Of a DNA stretch of 64,000 bases, positions 1 to 10,300 are shown piece by piece. Every line of letters begins with the position of its first letter. Within the stretch, counting starts at the first letter, position 1. Location: the NCBI GenBank assembly GCA_016214145.1, contig JACRPA010000006.1:62001-126000 (forward strand), given 5' to 3'. A model generated the notes under the pieces. The model was not told the origin of the DNA. It did no database searches and saw only the letters and a program-made list of their open reading frames with translations. A program made the position numbers and the translations under genes. Origin of the DNA: Rhodocyclales bacterium. Its GTDB lineage: Bacteria; Pseudomonadota; Gammaproteobacteria; Burkholderiales; Rhodocyclaceae.

Positions 1-4
1 GGAC

Positions 5-646
5 TCAGGCGGCTTTTTTATCTTCCTCGGACTCGCCACCCTCTTCCTGCTGTAGCGGGTGGGCCAGGGTTTCGGCCGCATTCGCCATGGCTTCGGTGAA
101 GGTGCGGGCGGCAAGAAACTGCGACTTCAGCGCCAGGTCGAACAGGCCGACGCGGTCGTCGAGAAATTCCTCCGTATAGCTCACCGGATCGCCCGGCGGC
201 ACGTGCAGGTGGGCCTCCGCCTCGGCGGCGTCCAGCACGATCTCCATGCCGGCCTTGCGGGCGATGTGCATCATCGCCGCGTTTTCCTTCAGGCAATGCA
301 CGAACAGCGTGGTGATGCGGTGATTGCGCGAATATTCATAGGCGCGCCGGTAGAGCGCGGTGCCGATGCCTTCGTCGCGGTGGCCGGGCGCCACGCTGAC
401 GCCGAACTCGGCGGTTTCGCCGCGCAGGCCCAGATGCGCCACGCCGGCCAGTTCGAGCTTGTCGTCGAAGACCCCGAACACCGCATCGCGCTCGAAGTCG
501 ATCGCGTCGACGTACTTGAGCAGGGTCGCCTCGCAGATGACATGCTCGAAGCGCAACCGCAAGTCCTCGGCATCGAGCGCGAGGAAATGGCGTTTCATCG
601 CTTCGCGGTTGGCATCGGACAGCTGCAGAACGGGAACGGTTTTCAC
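5..646 (-). CDS. GNAT-family N-acetyltransferase
   Basis: A 213-residue protein of the GNAT acetyltransferase superfamily. The acetyl-CoA binding motif A is seen around residues 85-100 as APGHRDEGIGTAL, matching the family pattern R/Q-x-x-G-x-G/A. It is followed by a helix and a strand typical of the fold, then HCLKENAAMMHIARKAGM, which matches motif B. A C-terminal extension of about 60 residues ends in an acidic and lysine-rich tail (EEGGESEEDKKAA). The start is GTG at 646; the ATG a few bases upstream is out of frame. It is transcribed away from the hemL operon and separated from it by about 80 bases. The acceptor substrate cannot be told from sequence; a small molecule or a protein amine are both possible. 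Confidence 0.82.
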   Translation of the reverse strand: MKTVPVLQLSDANREAMKRHFLALDAEDLRLRFEHVICEATLLKYVDAIDFERDAVFGVFDDKLELAGVAHLGLRGETAEFGVSVAPGHRDEGIGTALYRRAYEYSRNHRITTLFVHCLKENAAMMHIARKAGMEIVLDAAEAEAHLHVPPGDPVSYTEEFLDDRVGLFDLALKSQFLAARTFTEAMANAAETLAHPLQQEEGGESEEDKKAA

Positions 647-725
647 GGTGCGATTCTCATGGTTCCTATGGGGCGAGCGCCTTGGCGCAGGTCAAGACTA
701 CACCTCCTTGTTTCGGCACTTCAAC

Positions 726-2003
726 CTAGAATCTTGAGAAGATTTCCCCGGCGGCCGCGCAGGTCGCGGCGAGGTCTGCCTCGGTGTGGGCCGCCGAAAC
801 GAAGCCGGCCTCGAAGGCGGAGGGGGCGAAATACACGCCCTTCTCCAGCATGGCGTGGAAGTAGCGGTTGAAGGCTTCCTTGTCGCATTCCATCACTTCG
901 GCGTAGCTGGTGGGCGGCACGGCGCGGAAATACAGGCCGAACATGCCGCCGATCGCCTGGGCGCTGAAGGTCACGCCGTGTTTTTTTGCGGCCTCCTGCA
1001 GGCCGTCCGTCAGACGCTTCGTCTTTACGGACAGCTGTTCGTAGAAGCCCGGCTGCGAAACCAGCTTGAGGGTGGCGAGACCCGCCGCCACCGCCACCGG
1101 ACTACCGGAAAGCGTGCCGGCCTGGTAGACCGGGCCGAGCGGCGCGATCTTCTCCATGATGTCGCGCCGTCCGCCGAAGGCGCCGACGGGCATGCCGCCG
1201 CCGATCACCTTGCCCAGTGTGGTCAGGTCGGGCCGGATGCCGTAATGCCCCTGCGCGCCGGTCAGGCCGACGCGGAAACCGGTCATCACCTCGTCGAAAA
1301 TCAGTACCGCGCCATGTTGCGTGCACAGCCGGCGCATGGCCTGAAGGAACTCGGGCTTCGGTGCGATCAGGTTCATGTTGCCGACGACCGGCTCGACGAT
1401 GACGGCGGCGATGCGGTTGCCGGCCCTGGCGAAGGCGTCTTCGAGTTGCTGCGCGTCGTTGTAGTCGAGCACCAGGGTGTGCCTGGCGAAATCCGCCGGC
1501 ACGCCGCCGGAAGAAGGGTTGCCGAAGGTGAGCGCGCCCGATCCGGCCTTGACCAGCAGGCTGTCGGCGTGGCCGTGATAGCAGCCTTCGAACTTGACGA
1601 TGTCGTCGCGGCCGGTGAAGCCGCGCGCGAGGCGGATGGCGCTCATCGTCGCCTCGGTGCCGGAGGAAACCAGGCGCACCATGTCGAGGCCGGGCAGCAG
1701 TTGCGTCAGCAACTCGGCCATCTCGACTTCGGCTTCCGTCGGCGCGCCGAAAGTCAGTCCCCGCAATACGGCGTCTTGCACCGCCTTGATCACTTCGGGA
1801 TGGGCATGGCCGAGCACCAGCGGCCCCCAGGAGCTGACGTAATCGATGTAGCGCCGGCCGTCGGCGTCCCAGGCGTAAGGACCCTCCCCGCGCGTGAAGA
1901 AACGCGGCGTGCCGCCGACCGAGCGGAAGGCGCGCACCGGGGAATTGACGCCGCCGGGAATGGTTTTCTGGGCGCGGGTGAAGAGATCTTCGTTCTTGCT
2001 CAT
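726..2003 (-). CDS. hemL: Glutamate-1-semialdehyde 2,1-aminomutase
   Basis: Converts glutamate-1-semialdehyde to 5-aminolevulinate in the C5 route to heme; a cytoplasmic PLP enzyme. At 425 residues it has the normal family length. Visible motifs are [16 protein letters not shown] (cofactor phosphate binding), FDEVMTGFR (PLP aspartate) and [12 protein letters not shown], where Lys265 should form the Schiff base. The start codon overlaps the thiE stop by four bases (ATGA), so it is the last gene of thiD-thiE-hemL and is translationally coupled to thiE. The same hemL-thiE-thiD-rubredoxin order occurs in many betaproteobacteria. Confidence 0.97.
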   Translation of the reverse strand: MSKNEDLFTRAQKTIPGGVNSPVRAFRSVGGTPRFFTRGEGPYAWDADGRRYIDYVSSWGPLVLGHAHPEVIKAVQDAVLRGLTFGAPTEAEVEMAELLTQLLPGLDMVRLVSSGTEATMSAIRLARGFTGRDDIVKFEGCYHGHADSLLVKAGSGALTFGNPSSGGVPADFARHTLVLDYNDAQQLEDAFARAGNRIAAVIVEPVVGNMNLIAPKPEFLQAMRRLCTQHGAVLIFDEVMTGFRVGLTGAQGHYGIRPDLTTLGKVIGGGMPVGAFGGRRDIMEKIAPLGPVYQAGTLSGSPVAVAAGLATLKLVSQPGFYEQLSVKTKRLTDGLQEAAKKHGVTFSAQAIGGMFGLYFRAVPPTSYAEVMECDKEAFNRYFHAMLEKGVYFAPSAFEAGFVSAAHTEADLAATCAAAGEIFSRF

Positions 2004-2629
2004 GACATGACTCGCTCTGAAAGCAGTTGGGTATAGGAAGCGGCCCGGGCCTGGATGTCCGGCGCCTCGAAAAGATCGGTAATCACCGCCAGCAAGTCGG
2101 CGCCGGCGGCGATCAGTTGCGGGGCATTCTGCAGGGTGATGCCGCCGATGGCCGCCACCGGCAGGCCGGTTTCGCGCCGGGCCTCGGCCAGCAGGGCCAG
2201 CGGCGCGCGCACGGCCCGGGGTTTGGTCGGCGAGGCAAAGAAGCTGCCGAAGGCGAGGTAATCGGCGCCGATCCGTTTCGCATTCCGCGCCCGTTCCATG
2301 TCGTCGTAGCAGGAGGCGCCGAGGAGCTTCCCTGGTCCGAGCGCGGCGCGGGCAGCGGCCAGGTCGCCGTCATCCCCGCCGAGATGGACGCCATCCGCAT
2401 CGAGGGCGAGCGCCAGCGAAAGGTCGTCGTTGACGACAAGCCGGGCGCCATGCTCACGACTTAATCGCAGCAGCGCGGCAGCCTGCTTTCTTCGCAGCGC
2501 GGCGTCCGCCGTCTTGTTGCGGTATTGCAGCAGCCGGACGCCGCCCAGGAGGGCCAGTCTTGTGCGCCGGACCAGTTCCCCGGTGTCGGCGAAATCCGGC
2601 GTGACGGCGTAAAGACCCTTAAGCGCCAT
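2000..2629 (-). CDS. thiE: Thiamine-phosphate synthase
   Basis: Joins the pyrimidine pyrophosphate made by ThiD to the thiazole phosphate, giving thiamine phosphate. This is a 209-residue TIM-barrel protein starting [12 protein letters not shown]. Family motifs seen are LLQYRNK near residue 38, DGVHLGGDD (substrate phosphate and metal binding), [21 protein letters not shown] and AAIGGIT. The frame stays open 71 codons further upstream, but that stretch lies over thiD and has no family character, so ATG 2629 is chosen. It overlaps the thiD end by 11 bases and the hemL start by 4, a tightly coupled operon. Confidence 0.95.
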   Translation of the reverse strand: MALKGLYAVTPDFADTGELVRRTRLALLGGVRLLQYRNKTADAALRRKQAAALLRLSREHGARLVVNDDLSLALALDADGVHLGGDDGDLAAARAALGPGKLLGASCYDDMERARNAKRIGADYLAFGSFFASPTKPRAVRAPLALLAEARRETGLPVAAIGGITLQNAPQLIAAGADLLAVITDLFEAPDIQARAASYTQLLSERVMS

Positions 2630-3452
2630 CCACAGGCTCGGATTCGCGCGCCCAGAAAAATCGGTCGGGCAGGTACTGTCCCATGCCGGGCCGGAAGCCG
2701 TTGGCCAGCGCCTGCCAGGTGTAGTCCTGGGCATCGCGCACCGCCTCGGCGATGTCAAGGCCGTTGGCCAGATTGGCGGCAATGGCCGAGGCCAGGGTGC
2801 AGCCCGAGCCGTGGTAGCTGCCGGGCAGTCGCTCCCAGGCATCGGCGCGGATCAGGCCGTTCTCCCCGTAGAGGGAATTGACGACCTGGGCGCTGTGCTC
2901 GTGGGTGCCGGTGATCAGCACGAACTCGGTGCCGGCGCCCACCAGGCGCCGGGCGCACTCGGCGAGATCCGGATCGTCCTCTTCGTTGGTTTCGTCGAGG
3001 GCGAGCCGGCGCGCTTCGAGGCTGTTCGGCGTGAGCAGCGTGGTCTGCGGCAGCAGCAGTTCGCGCATGGCGGCGATCATGTCCTCGCTGGCCAGCTCGT
3101 CGCCGCGGCCGGACGCCAGCACCGGGTCCAGGACAAGGGGAATCTCGGGGTAGTCGGAAATGATCTCGGCGATGGCGGCGATGTTCTCGATGCTGCCCAG
3201 CATGCCGATCTTGAAGGCCGCCACGGACATGTCCTCGAGCAGCGCCCGCGCCTGGTCGGCCACCCAGTCGGCATCGATCGCCAGGGCGTCCTCGACGCCG
3301 GCAGAGTCCTGCACGGTCAGCGCGGTGAGCACCGAGAGCGGATGGCAACCCATGCTGGAGAGCGTCATGATGTCGGCCTGGAGGCCGGCGCCGCCGGAAG
3401 GATCGGAAGCGGCGAACACCATCACGATGGGAGGCAGCAGGTCCTGGGTCAT
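2619..3452 (-). CDS. thiD: Hydroxymethylpyrimidine/phosphomethylpyrimidine kinase
   Basis: Phosphorylates 4-amino-5-hydroxymethyl-2-methylpyrimidine twice to give the pyrophosphate used by ThiE. The 277-residue protein has the ribokinase-like fold. The N-terminal motif ASDPSGGAGLQADI is diagnostic; further on are KIGMLGS, LDPVLASGRGDEL, LLTPN and the catalytic region GSYHGSGCTLASAIAA, containing the G-C-T/G anion hole. It is the first gene of the thiD-thiE-hemL operon and diverges from rubredoxin across an 81-base gap that must hold promoters for both. No TPP riboswitch was recognised upstream. Confidence 0.95.
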   Translation of the reverse strand: MTQDLLPPIVMVFAASDPSGGAGLQADIMTLSSMGCHPLSVLTALTVQDSAGVEDALAIDADWVADQARALLEDMSVAAFKIGMLGSIENIAAIAEIISDYPEIPLVLDPVLASGRGDELASEDMIAAMRELLLPQTTLLTPNSLEARRLALDETNEEDDPDLAECARRLVGAGTEFVLITGTHEHSAQVVNSLYGENGLIRADAWERLPGSYHGSGCTLASAIAANLANGLDIAEAVRDAQDYTWQALANGFRPGMGQYLPDRFFWARESEPVDGA

Positions 3453-3533
3453 TGAGACAGGTTCTAGGGTATCGGCTGGCGTGGCCGGAAGCGAATGGGG
3501 TAGACTGGCCCGATTCTAACCGAGAATGTTCGA

Positions 3534-3716
3534 ATGACGGCCCCGGTTCCCTATCGTACCTGGATGTGCCTGATCTGCGGCTTCATCTATGACGAGGCGA
3601 CCGGCCTGCCCGACGAAGGCATTCCGCCGGGCACCCGCTGGGATGACGTGCCGCCCAACTGGGCCTGCCCGGAGTGCGGCGCGCGCAAGGGGGATTTCGA
3701 GTTGGTTGAAATCTGA
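3534..3716 (+). CDS. Rubredoxin
   Basis: A 60-residue one-iron electron carrier. It has both CxxCG knuckles, MCLICGFIYDE and ACPECGARK, with the aromatic residues usual in this family between them (W at positions 36 and 43, plus the YDE turn). Rubredoxins pass single electrons to partners such as oxygenases or peroxide-reducing enzymes, and no such partner is adjacent. It is divergent from thiD and lies 119 bases upstream of pilG. In related genomes it often sits at this position, which may be conserved synteny rather than a functional link to the pilus genes. Confidence 0.95.
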   Translation: MTAPVPYRTWMCLICGFIYDEATGLPDEGIPPGTRWDDVPPNWACPECGARKGDFELVEI

Positions 3717-3731
3717 ACCAGTGTGTCAAAG

Positions 3732-3748
3732 TTGGCATGGAAATCGCT
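3732..3748 (+). promoter_or_regulatory. Sigma-54 (RpoN)-type promoter upstream of pilG
   Basis: The sequence TTGGCATGGAAATCGCT matches the RpoN consensus YTGGCACGrNNNTTGCW at all but two fixed positions. The -24 GG (3734-3735) and -12 GC (3746-3747) are separated by the required 10 bases. Predicted transcription would start near 3760, about 75 bases before the pilG GTG. No enhancer site was identified. The match is seen; RpoN control of this operon is inferred. Confidence 0.6.
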
Positions 3749-3835
3749 GTTTTTTAGGGTATAGTTACATCGCTTGACCGCGAAGTCCTATATCTGAAGC
3801 AGTATCAGCGGTTTCGCGAGAGGAGGCAGAGGAGC

Positions 3836-4234
3836 GTGACGGAAGCAGTCAATCTCAACGGCGTCAAGGTGATGGTGATCGACGACAGCAACACCATCCG
3901 CCGCAGCGCCGAAATTTTCCTGGTGCAGGCCGGCTGCCAAGTCGTGTTGGCGGAAGACGGCTTCGATGCGCTGGCGAAGATTGCCGACCATCATCCCGAA
4001 ATCATCTTTTGCGACATCATGATGCCGCGGCTGGACGGGTACCAGACCTGCGCCCTCATCAAGAAGAACCCGCGCCTTGGCGTGACACCGGTCATCATGC
4101 TGTCGTCCAAGGACGGCCTGTTCGACCGGGCGCGCGGCCGCATGGTCGGCTCCGACGAATACCTGACAAAACCATTCACCAAGGACAGCCTGCTCAAGGC
4201 TGTCGCTGCGCATGTGCCGCAGCGCGTATCCTAG
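3836..4234 (+). CDS. pilG: Response regulator PilG (twitching motility)
   Basis: A 132-residue single-domain CheY-like receiver. Visible features are the acidic pair VMVIDDS at residues 12-18, the phosphoacceptor aspartate in IIFCDIMMPRLDGYQ, the switch serine in VIMLSSKDG and the conserved lysine in YLTKPF. In type IV pilus Chp systems PilG is phosphorylated by ChpA and promotes extension and cAMP signalling. The start is GTG at 3836, with AGGAGG nine bases upstream. It is the first gene of pilG-pilH-pilI-pilJ-chpA and is preceded by a sigma-54-type promoter. Confidence 0.93.
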   Translation: MTEAVNLNGVKVMVIDDSNTIRRSAEIFLVQAGCQVVLAEDGFDALAKIADHHPEIIFCDIMMPRLDGYQTCALIKKNPRLGVTPVIMLSSKDGLFDRARGRMVGSDEYLTKPFTKDSLLKAVAAHVPQRVS

Positions 4235-4258
4235 ATTGCATCCGTAGCGAGGTAAGAA

Positions 4259-4624
4259 ATGCCCATCAAGAAAATTCTCATCGTCGACGATTCTCCCACC
4301 GAGCGCCACGCGCTGAGCGAACTGCTCGCCAAGAACGGCTACACCGTGGTCACTGCCGAGAGCGGCGAGGAAGCCATCGCCAAGTCAAAAGCCGAGATGC
4401 CGGACCTCATCCTCATGGATGTCGTCATGCCGGGCATGAACGGTTACCAGGCCACGCGCACCATCACGCGCGAGGAGGAGACCAAGCACATTCCTGTTGT
4501 CATGTGCACCAGCAAGGGGCAGGAGACCGACAAGATCTGGGGCATGCGCCAGGGCGCCAACGATTACCTGGTCAAGCCGATCGATCCGAAAGTGCTGCTG
4601 GAGAAGATAGCCGCGTTGGGCTGA
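4259..4624 (+). CDS. pilH: Response regulator PilH
   Basis: A second stand-alone CheY-like receiver, 121 residues. It has the acidic pair in ILIVDDSPTERHAL, the phosphorylation aspartate in LILMDVVMPGMNGYQ, the switch threonine in VVMCTSKGQ and the lysine in YLVKPID. PilH in the Chp pathway is thought to oppose or tune PilG by taking phosphate from ChpA. It follows pilG after 24 bases and precedes pilI by 13, clearly one transcript. Confidence 0.93.
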   Translation: MPIKKILIVDDSPTERHALSELLAKNGYTVVTAESGEEAIAKSKAEMPDLILMDVVMPGMNGYQATRTITREEETKHIPVVMCTSKGQETDKIWGMRQGANDYLVKPIDPKVLLEKIAALG

Positions 4625-4637
4625 AGCGTCGCAAACG

Positions 4638-5156
4638 ATGGCCAAGAAGAAGATCAGCCTGCGGGAGTTCCAGGAAAGCCTGGTCCAGCGCCTGACCAGC
4701 GCCCGCGCCGGCCGGACATCGCGCGCCCTGCTGGGCGTCAAGGCGGGCCGGGATTTCTGGCTGCTCGACCTGGCCGATTCCGGCGAGATCGTGCCGCTGC
4801 CGCCATTGACTGGTGTTCCGCTTACCAAGCCGTGGTTCTGCGGCATGGCCAATATCCGCGGCACGCTGTACAGCGTGGTTGATTTTTCCGCCTTCCAGGG
4901 GGGCGAGCCCACGCCGCAGAACGCAGACAGCCGCCTGCTCATCGTCGGCAGCCGTTTCAGCATCAACAGTGCGCTGCTGGTCAATCGCACGCTTGGCTTG
5001 CGCAACATTGAACAGATGGAGCCGCGCGAAGTCGATGCCGATCCGCGGCCGTGGGTGGGCGAGCATTATGCCGACCCGCAGGGCAACGTATGGAAGCTGC
5101 TGAATTTGAGGAACCTGCTCGGACAGCCGGATTTTCTTGAAATTGGACTGGCGTGA
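4638..5156 (+). CDS. pilI: CheW-like coupling protein PilI
   Basis: A 172-residue CheW-domain adaptor linking the receptor PilJ to the kinase ChpA. The N-terminal 30 residues are basic; the CheW domain runs from about residue 34 (LGVKAGRDFWLLDL) to the end, with GMANIRGTLYSVVDF as the conserved central strand pair and WVGEHYADPQGNVWKLLNLRNLL near the C-terminus. It starts 13 bases after pilH and is followed by pilJ after 49 bases. Gene order alone distinguishes PilI from a general chemotaxis CheW. Confidence 0.9.
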   Translation: MAKKKISLREFQESLVQRLTSARAGRTSRALLGVKAGRDFWLLDLADSGEIVPLPPLTGVPLTKPWFCGMANIRGTLYSVVDFSAFQGGEPTPQNADSRLLIVGSRFSINSALLVNRTLGLRNIEQMEPREVDADPRPWVGEHYADPQGNVWKLLNLRNLLGQPDFLEIGLA

Positions 5157-5205
5157 CCAGGACAGTGACCGGTTTAACTAGACGCTGAACATCGGAGACA
5201 TCGGC

Positions 5206-7359
5206 ATGGCATTCAAATTCAAGCTCCCCACCATGGGCGGCACAGAGGCTACCGCGGAAACCTCGCAGAGCACGATCATGGACAACCTGCAGCAGGCGGC
5301 GGTGCGCGGCGGTCGTTTCAAGCTCCCCGGAATAGGCGACAAGACAGTCGGCACGCAGCTTCAGCTGCTGGGCGGCCTGTTCGTGTTCTTCATGTTCATC
5401 GTGGCCGTGTCGGCCTGGCTGGACAGCCGCACTGCCACGCATGGCGCCGCCTATACTTCGGCGGCGGGACAGATGCGCATGCTCTCGCAGGCCATCGCCA
5501 AGTCGGCCCAGCTGGCGCTTCAGGGCAACGCGGCGGCATTCGCCGAATTGAAAGATGGACGCAGCAACTTCGCCATGCTTCTGGAGCGCGTCACGCAAGG
5601 CGGCACGATCGACGAGATCGACGTGCCGCCCAGCCCGGACACCACCCAGCCCGCACTGCAGGCGCTGACTGCCGAATGGGAGAAAACGGAAGCCAATGCC
5701 GCCCAGGTGCTGGAGCAGGAGAAAAACCTGCAGCAACTCGGCAAATCGGTGTCGACCATCAATGCGAAGAACCCGCAGTTGCTGGAACTGGCCGAACAGG
5801 TGGCCGCGCTCAAGCTGCAGACCGGCTCCGCCGCGCGCGAGATCGCCGCCGCCAACCAGCTGGTGATGCTGACCCAGCGCCTGGCGAAGAACGCCAACGC
5901 GCTGCTGGTGGCCGACGCCATCGATCCGGAAGTCGCCTTCCTGCTGGGCAAGGACACCAATACCTTCCGCGATGTGCTGGGCGCGCTGACCAAGGGTTCG
6001 GAGGCGATGCGCATCAATCCCGCGGGGGACGCCGAAACCAAGGAAAAACTGGTCGAACTGGATGGCGCCTTCAAGGAATACCAGGAAGCCGTGGCCGGGA
6101 TTCTCGGCAACATGCAGCGCCTGGTGCAGGCCAAGCAGGCGGGCAGCCGCATCTTCCGTGACAGCGTCCCCCTGCTCAAGGCGACGACCGACTTGTCCGG
6201 CGCCTACGCCGCGGAAATCGCCGGCCGGGCCACCAATACCTGGGTCATCTCGATCTTCGCGCTGCTCGCCATCGTCACGCTGGCCCTGATGGCGAAAGTC
6301 TTCAACGACGACTCCGCCATGCGCCGCGAACAGGCCGAGCGCCAGCGCCACGAAGCGGAAACGTCGAAGAACGCCAGTCAGGAAGCCATTCTGCGGCTGA
6401 TGAACGAAATGGGCGACCTGGCCGACGGCGACCTGACGGTGCGCGCCACGGTGACAGAGGACATCACGGGCGCCATTGCCGACTCGGTGAACTACACGAT
6501 TGAGGAACTCGGCGTGCTGGTGCGGCGAATCAACGACGCTGCCGGACGCGTGGCCGCCGCTTCCGAGGCCGCCCAGAAGACCTCCAACGAACTGCTGGTC
6601 GCCACCGAGCGCCAGTCGCGCGAGATCAAACAGGCCGGCGACAACGTCCTCGACATGGCGAAATCGATGAACCAGGTGTCGAGCGAGGCCATGGAATCCG
6701 CTCAGGTGGCGCGCCACTCACTGGACGCCGCGCAAAAGGGCGCCGAAGCGGTGGAAAACTCGATCAAGGGCATGAACGAAATTCGCGAGCAGATCCAGGA
6801 AACCTCGAAGCGGATCAAACGCCTGGGCGAATCCTCGCAGGAGATCGGCGAGATCGTGGAACTGATCTCGGACATTACCGAGCAAACGAACGTGCTGGCG
6901 CTGAATGCCGCCATCCAGGCGGCCTCCGCCGGCGAAGCGGGTCGCGGCTTTACGGTGGTTGCGGAAGAGGTGCAGCGGCTGGCCGAACGTTCCGGCGAGG
7001 CGACGAAGCAGATTGCGGCGATCGTGAAGACGATTCAGACCGATACGCATGACGCCGTTTCAGCCATGGAGAACTCGACGCGGGGTGTGGTGGAGGGCGC
7101 CAAGCTGTCCGACGCCGCCGGTCAGGCGCTGCAGGAGATCTCGTCGGTGTCGACCAACCTCGCCTCGCTGATTGAATCCATCTCGTCCTCCACCCAGCAG
7201 CAAGCCGAGACCGCCACGCGCGTGGCGCAGAACATGCAGGGCATCCTGCGCGTGACCGAGCAGACAACCGTAGGCACCAAGCAGACCGCGGTATCGATCG
7301 GCCAACTCGCCGAACTGGCCGTCGAACTGAAAGGTTCGGTGTCGGGCTTCAAGGTCTAA
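5206..7359 (+). CDS. pilJ: Methyl-accepting chemotaxis protein PilJ
   Basis: A 717-residue inner-membrane chemoreceptor for the pilus Chp system. The N-terminus is cytoplasmic and contains two similar KFKLP / [10 protein letters not shown] stretches. TM1 is at about residues 47-67 ([21 protein letters not shown]). A long periplasmic PilJ-type ligand region of about 275 residues with two repeated helical modules follows, then TM2 at about residues 345-365. A HAMP-like linker ([20 protein letters not shown]) leads to a coiled-coil signalling domain whose hairpin tip [20 protein letters not shown] begins at residue 576. In pseudomonads PilJ senses pilin or surface contact; here that role is inferred from the operon. 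Confidence 0.93.
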   Translation: MAFKFKLPTMGGTEATAETSQSTIMDNLQQAAVRGGRFKLPGIGDKTVGTQLQLLGGLFVFFMFIVAVSAWLDSRTATHGAAYTSAAGQMRMLSQAIAKSAQLALQGNAAAFAELKDGRSNFAMLLERVTQGGTIDEIDVPPSPDTTQPALQALTAEWEKTEANAAQVLEQEKNLQQLGKSVSTINAKNPQLLELAEQVAALKLQTGSAAREIAAANQLVMLTQRLAKNANALLVADAIDPEVAFLLGKDTNTFRDVLGALTKGSEAMRINPAGDAETKEKLVELDGAFKEYQEAVAGILGNMQRLVQAKQAGSRIFRDSVPLLKATTDLSGAYAAEIAGRATNTWVISIFALLAIVTLALMAKVFNDDSAMRREQAERQRHEAETSKNASQEAILRLMNEMGDLADGDLTVRATVTEDITGAIADSVNYTIEELGVLVRRINDAAGRVAAASEAAQKTSNELLVATERQSREIKQAGDNVLDMAKSMNQVSSEAMESAQVARHSLDAAQKGAEAVENSIKGMNEIREQIQETSKRIKRLGESSQEIGEIVELISDITEQTNVLALNAAIQAASAGEAGRGFTVVAEEVQRLAERSGEATKQIAAIVKTIQTDTHDAVSAMENSTRGVVEGAKLSDAAGQALQEISSVSTNLASLIESISSSTQQQAETATRVAQNMQGILRVTEQTTVGTKQTAVSIGQLAELAVELKGSVSGFKV

Positions 7360-7383
7360 GGCGGGCGGAACGCGGGCGACACG

Positions 7384-10300
7384 ATGGCTGCCACAACCGA
7401 TCTCGATCTCGGTCCGCTGTCCTGGGTCAAGGGCGAGATCGATCTCGCCCTTGGGCGCGCCCACGAGGCGCTCGGCAAGTTTGCCGGGAACCCCGGCGAT
7501 TCCGCCCAGCTCAAGTTCGCCCGCACCCACCTTCACCAGGCCCACGGAGCCCTTTCGATTGTAGGTCTGGACGGCGTCACTCAGTTTTCCGAGGCGATCG
7601 AGCAACTGTTGTCCGACGTTGAAGGCGGGCAGGTCGCCGCCACGCCGACGGTCGGCGAGCTGGCGCAAAGGGCGATCACGGCGATTCGCCATTATCTGGA
7701 TGAGGTGGCGAGCGGCGTGCCGAACCAGCCGCTCAAGTTTCTGGCGGTCTACCGCGACCTTCTTGCGGCGCGCGGCGTGGAGCGTGTCGCGTCGAGCGAT
7801 CTGTTCTTCCCCGATCTTTCCCTGCGGCCGCCCAAGCGGGCGGAAGAGCCTTCACAGATGCCCGCCGGCGAGGCGGCCCGCCGCCTGAAAGCCGAGCGCG
7901 CCCGATTCGAGCGCGGCTTCCTGCGCTGGTTGCGCAATGGCGATGATGTATCCGGCGTAACCGAAATGCGCGAGGCCGTGGTTGCCATCGAGGCTACCCA
8001 GGCGCTTCCCGCCGCACGGGCTTTCTGGTGGATCACGATCGCGCTGCTCGATGCCCTGGCGGCGCGGCAGGTGCCCGTCGACTTTCAAGTCAAGAAGCTC
8101 TGCGCCCGCATCGATCTGCAGATGCGCCGCTTGCTGGAGGGCTCCAGAACGGTGGCCGAGCGCCTGGTGCGCGATGCTTTGTATTTTGTCGCTGTCGCCA
8201 AGGGGGGCGGCGCACAGGTGCAGCAGGTCAAGGAGGTTTACCAGCTCGATTCGCTGGTGCCGGCACGAACGGCGGACATCGAGCCGCTCAAGCCGGTTTT
8301 GCTGGCGATGCGAGATGCGCTTGTTGCAGCCAAGGAGGCCTGGAACAAATTCTCCGCCGGAGCGGCAGTGGCATTGCCGCAGTTCCACGACAACGCCGTT
8401 ACGCTGGCCAGCAAGGGCGGCGGTCTGATCAACGACCATCTGGCTCGCCTTGTGGCAGGCGTCGCCGAAGTCGCCCAGTGGCTGCGCAAGGATCCGCTCA
8501 GGCAGAACGATGCGGCGGCGATGGAAATCGCCACTGCCCTGCTGCTGGCCGAAAACGCCCTGGAGAACTACGAGCAGCTGGGGGCGGATTTCCCGCAGCA
8601 GGTGGAAATCGTCATCGGACGCCTGGCTGCCCTGATGCGCGGCGAATCGCTCACCGACTGGTCGGCGCCCCTCCTTGACGAAATGTCCCGCCGCGCCCAG
8701 GAACGCCTGATGATGAGCCAAGTGGCGCGCGAGATTCTCACCAATCTGTCCCAGGTCGAGCAGGCCCTCGATGCCTTCTTCCGCGATACCAGCCGTCGCG
8801 AGGAGTTGTCGGCATTGACGGGTCCGCTGAAGCAGATCGAGGGGGCGCTGGTTATTCTGGGCCAGGACAAGGCGGTTGCGCTGCTGCGCGATTGCGAAGC
8901 ACGCATCAAGACCTTTGCCACTCCCGACGCCCTGCCGCAGCAGCGGGAATTCGAGGAGGTGGCGCACAGCCTGTCGGGGCTCGGCTTCTTTGTCGAGGCC
9001 CTGCAGCATGGCCCCGCCGATCTTGATGAAATCCTCAGGCCGGTGCAGCCAAAAGCCAAGCCAGTCGAAGAGGAAATCGTGGGAAGCGCGTCCCCCTCGG
9101 TCGAGGACGAACTGGAGCAGCAGAAGCGCGAAGCACAGGTCCTGGCCGAAGCGCTGCGGGAGAAGCCGCAGGACGAAGGGGTGCGCGAGGACCTCAAGCA
9201 GCATCTGGAAACCATTCGCCAGGACGCCAGCCTGGTGGCCGATGCCAAGCTCGAGGAAGAAGCCAAGGCGGCGCTGGCGGCGCTGGCCATCGCGCCGGCC
9301 GAAGCTGTGGCGGGCCATGTCGAGGAGGCCGTCGCGCGCGTCGCGCCCGCGGCGCCGATGGAAATGGCGGCTCCCTCGGCAGAAACATTGCGGTTGGCCG
9401 AGGCGCCGAGAGAGGAAATCGACGCCGAGCTGCTTGCCATTTTCCTTGAAGAGGCGCATGAGGTGTTGGGCACCATCGGCGAACATCTCGAATTGTCGCG
9501 CGGAGAACCGCACAACCACGAATACCTCACGACCATCCGTCGTGGCTTCCATACCCTGAAAGGCAGCGGCCGCATGGTCGGACTGACCGACCTGGGCGAA
9601 ACCGCCTGGGCGATCGAGCAGGTGCTGAACAAGTGGCTGCAGTCCGAACAGGATGCCACGCCCTCGCTGTATCGCCTGGTCGAGGAGGCGCATGCACTGT
9701 TCAGCGCCTGGGTTGCCCAGCTGGAAGCCGGCGGCGGCACGCACAAGGACGCCGCAGCCCTGGTGGCCCTGGCCGAGCGGGCCAAGGCCGGTGAAGACAT
9801 CCTTGGCCAGGCCGTCGAGGCCGCGCCGCAGATCACTGAGCCGCCTCCTGAACTCGAAATGCCCGGGACGGAAGAGGAAATAACGCTGAGCCTGCCCGAG
9901 GAGGCCGAGGCGCCGTTGATCGAGGAAGTCATCGAGATGCCCCCGGCGGAAGAGACTGTCGCGCTGGGCGACCTGATCGTTTCCCGCTCGCTCTACGACA
10001 TGTACGTCGGCGAGGCGCGCGGCCACCTTGCCGCGTTGCGCCTGGACCTGAATGCCCTCAAGCTGACACCGCAAGTGCCGCCGGAAGCGATGGTGCGCGC
10101 CGCGCACACGCTGGCCGGCATTTCCGGCACCGTCGGCGTCGACCCGGTCAATCGTCTGGCCCTGTCGCTCGAGCATGCGTTGCTGCGCCTGGCGCGCGGC
10201 AGCCAGACCTGCAATAGCGGGCAGATCGGCTTGCTCGGGACGGCGATTTCCACGCTTGACGCCATGATTGCTTCGGTCGCCGAGCAGCGCGTGCCGCATG

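Noticed and set aside
2630-2842. A 71-codon N-terminal extension of thiE.
   Set aside because: It lies over the thiD coding region in another frame and is Pro/Arg-rich shadow; the conserved ThiE start [12 protein letters not shown] follows it.
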